From Anoxybacillus flavithermus (lineage in GTDB: Bacteria; Bacillota; Bacilli; Bacillales; Anoxybacillaceae): DNA of 64,000 bases. Below the pieces are notes generated by a model. That model did no database searches. It saw only the letters and a list, made by a program, of their open reading frames with translations, and was not told the origin of the DNA. Every line of letters begins with the position of its first letter. Position 1 is the stretch's first letter. The DNA lies in the NCBI RefSeq assembly GCF_002742685.1, contig NZ_PEDM01000001.1, positions 124,001 to 188,000 on the forward strand, given 5' to 3'. The position numbers and the translations under genes are program-made. Shown piece by piece: positions 63,201-64,000 of this stretch.

Positions 63201-63690
63201 ATGCCGCTTTGATGATCATCGGATAACCGTATGTCTCGCCAAAGCGCACGACGTCCTCCAAGCTTTGCACAGGACCATCGCTTCCCGGAATGACCGGAAT
63301 GCCCGCTCGTTTCGCTTGGTGGCGCGCTTTTACTTTATCGCCAAACATATTTAAATGCTCTTGGCGTGGACCGATAAAAATGATGCCTTCTTCTTCGCAT
63401 CGTTTCGCAAATTCGATGTTTTCCGATAGAAATCCGTATCCCGGATGAATTGCGTCGACATCGTGCATTTTTGCAATTTCGATAATACCTTCGATATCTA
63501 AGTACGCTTCAATCGGTTTTTTTCCTTCCCCAACTAAATACGCTTCATCCGCTTTATAGCGATGGTACGATCCTGCGTCTTCGCGCGAATAAATCGCAAC
63601 GGTGCGAATACCGAGCTCATTGCACGCGCGAAAGACGCGAATCGCAATTTCTCCACGGTTTGCGACAAGCACTTTTTGAATACGCCTCAT
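60250..63690 (-). CDS. pyc: Pyruvate carboxylase
   Basis: Biotin enzyme that carboxylates pyruvate to oxaloacetate, replenishing the citric acid cycle. The single chain of 1146 residues has a biotin carboxylase domain (about 1-450, with GGGGRGMR), a carboxyltransferase domain (about 530-820, with TDTTFRDAHQSLLATR and metal-binding HLHTHDTSGNG), and a biotin carrier domain with the biotinyl lysine in EAMKMET (Lys1110). GGGGAGGATCACAT precedes the ATG. It lies between ftsW and ctaA, as in B. subtilis. Confidence 0.98.
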   Translation of the reverse strand: MRRIQKVLVANRGEIAIRVFRACNELGIRTVAIYSREDAGSYHRYKADEAYLVGEGKKPIEAYLDIEGIIEIAKMHDVDAIHPGYGFLSENIEFAKRCEEEGIIFIGPRQEHLNMFGDKVKARHQAKRAGIPVIPGSDGPVQSLEDVVRFGETYGYPMIIKAALGGGGRGMRIVRSQSEVKEAYERAKSEAKAAFGSDDVYVEKLIENPKHIEVQILGDAYGNIVHLYDRDCSVQRRHQKVVEVAPSVSLSKELREEICEAAVKLMKNVQYVNAGTVEFLVSGDEFYFIEVNPRIQVEHTITEMITGIDIVQSQILIAEGHALHSEKVGIPKQEHIHVHGYAIQSRVTTEDPLNNFMPDTGKIMAYRSGGGFGVRLDAGNSFQGAVITPYYDSLLVKVTTWALTFEQAAAKMLRNLREFRIRGIKTNIPFLENVVQHPKFLTGEYDTSFIDTTPELFIFPKRKDRGTKLLSYIGTVTVNGFPGIGTKKKPVFDPPRIPKINYIEPMPKGTKQILDERGADGLVQWIKQQNRVLLTDTTFRDAHQSLLATRVRTNDLMRIAEPTARLWPQLFSMEMWGGATFDVAYRFLKEDPWERLIQLREKIPNVLFQMLLRASNAVGYKNYPDNVIREFVAKSAEAGIDVFRIFDSLNWVKGMTVAIDAVRQSGKVAEAAICYTGDIFDPARTKYNLDYYKNLAKELEQAGAHILAIKDMAGLLKPQAAYTFISALKEVVDIPIHLHTHDTSGNGIYTYAKAIEAGVDIVDVAVSSMAGLTSQPSANTLYYALEGTERAPEVDIASLEKLSRYWEDVRQYYADFESGMNAPHTEVYMHEMPGGQYSNLQQQAKAVGLGDRWDEVKEMYRRVNDLFGDIVKVTPSSKVVGDMALYMVQNNLTEQDIYERGETLDFPDSVVELFEGYLGQPHGGFPETLQPIILKGREPIIVRPGELLESVDFEKLREELYHIVQREVTDYDVLAYALYPKVFVEYARTVEQFGDVSVLDTPTFLYGMRLGEEIEIEIEKGKTLIVKLVAIGQPQADGTRVVYFELNVQPREIVIKDESIKTTVVARVKADRSNPNHIAATMPGTVVKVLVEKGEKVKKGDHLMITEAMKMETTVQAPFSGVVKDIYVKGGDAIQTGDLLIELAEK

Positions 63691-63721
63691 ATGTGATCCT
63701 CCCCCTATTCTTCATATAAAA

Positions 63722-63749
63722 ACTATAACGAATTTTCTGTATTTGTAAA
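63722..63749 (-). promoter_or_regulatory. pyc promoter (sigma A type)
   Basis: TTTACA (63744-63749) and TATAGT (63722-63727), 16 bases apart on the minus strand, each one mismatch from consensus, 32 bases before the pyc ATG. Confidence 0.75.
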
Positions 63750-63754
63750 TAGGG

Positions 63755-64000
63755 TTACGAAAAAGAAATATGATTTTTTTGAATATTGTTTTTTTCATTT
63801 TTATGCTTTTCGTAGTTTGCCACTGCAGAAATGTTTGCGAGTACCCCCACAGACATCATAAGTAAAACGAGCGATGAACCGCCGTAGCTCACAAACGGCA
63901 AGGTAACGCCTGTAAGTGGAATGATTCCTGAAATTCCACCGAGATTGATAAATGCTTGAAAGCCAATCATCGTCGAAATGCCAATCGCTAATAAGCTGCC
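63755..64000 (-). CDS. ftsW: Cell-division SEDS protein FtsW, C-terminal part (5' end off window)
   Basis: The last 81 residues of a SEDS glycosyltransferase, which polymerises septal peptidoglycan with PBP2B. The family C-terminal signature GVTLPFVSYGGSSLVLLMMSVGVLANIS is visible by position (about 22-50 from the ORF's first in-window methionine), followed by a basic, Asn/Lys-rich tail. The start lies beyond the right edge. The place next to pyc matches ftsW in B. subtilis, and this distinguishes it from spoVE in the same window. Confidence 0.93.
   Translation of the reverse strand, partial: GSLLAIGISTMIGFQAFINLGGISGIIPLTGVTLPFVSYGGSSLVLLMMSVGVLANISAVANYEKHKNEKNNIQKNHISFS

Overview
The window is a chromosomal segment of a low-to-mid GC Gram-positive spore former of the family Bacillaceae. 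Codon use, protein sequences and gene order follow the pyr - ylm - spoIIG/sigG - ftsAZ - dcw - ylb - cta - pyc order known from Bacillus subtilis. The proteins look most like the thermophilic Anoxybacillus/Geobacillus branch; that genus-level call is inference from recalled protein sequences, not a search. No rRNA, tRNA, insertion sequence, prophage or CRISPR array was seen, so this is conserved core genome rather than an accessory island.

Layout, mostly minus strand (read right to left for transcription). 1-5.5 kb: start of the pyrimidine operon (pyrR, pyrP, pyrB, pyrC, carA cut by the window edge), with three PyrR-type attenuators, one before each of the first three genes. 5.5-14 kb: rluD, lspA, ileS (T-box controlled), divIVA, ylmH, ylmG, sepF, ylmE, ylmD, ylmC. 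14-16.5 kb: the sporulation sigma factors sigG and sigE with the sigE-processing protease spoIIGA. 16.5-34.4 kb: division and cell-wall cluster ftsZ, ftsA, sbp, ylxX, ylxW, divIB, murB, murG, spoVE, murD, mraY, murE, spoVD, pbpB, ftsL, rsmH. The usual first gene of this cluster, mraZ, is missing. 34.5-39.6 kb: bshC, a small membrane protein, a ketopantoate-reductase-like gene, rsfA, an enoyl-CoA hydratase, rpmF and yceD.

39.7-52.5 kb: the ylb region, with genes on both strands (tmcAL, ylbL, ylbK, ylbJ, coaD, rsmD, ylbG, ylbF, ylbE, ylbD, ylbC, ylbB, ylbA) interspersed with several genes of unknown function: a membrane-anchored 442-residue protein, a 129-residue protein, a 123-residue secreted protein, an Asp23/Gls24-like small protein, an AI-2E/YtvI-type membrane protein, and a possible 33-codon gene with its own terminator. 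52.5-60.2 kb: caa3 cytochrome c oxidase (ctaC-F), its assembly proteins (ctaM, ctaG) and the haem O/haem A synthases (ctaB, ctaA). 60.2-64 kb: pyruvate carboxylase and the 3' end of ftsW.

The genes form coherent groups: UMP synthesis with RNA-level feedback; peptidoglycan precursor synthesis and the divisome with sporulation-specific paralogues (SpoVE, SpoVD) alongside; the mother-cell and forespore sigma factors; and aerobic respiration with haem A supply. The most useful observations are regulatory: a spoIIG promoter with a 22-bp spacer and a Spo0A-like box, a hairpin-containing sigG leader, a cluster of ResD-like motifs between ctaA and ctaB, a terminator-like hairpin that encloses the start of a secreted-protein gene, and the loss of mraZ. 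I did not find a clearly new multi-gene system.
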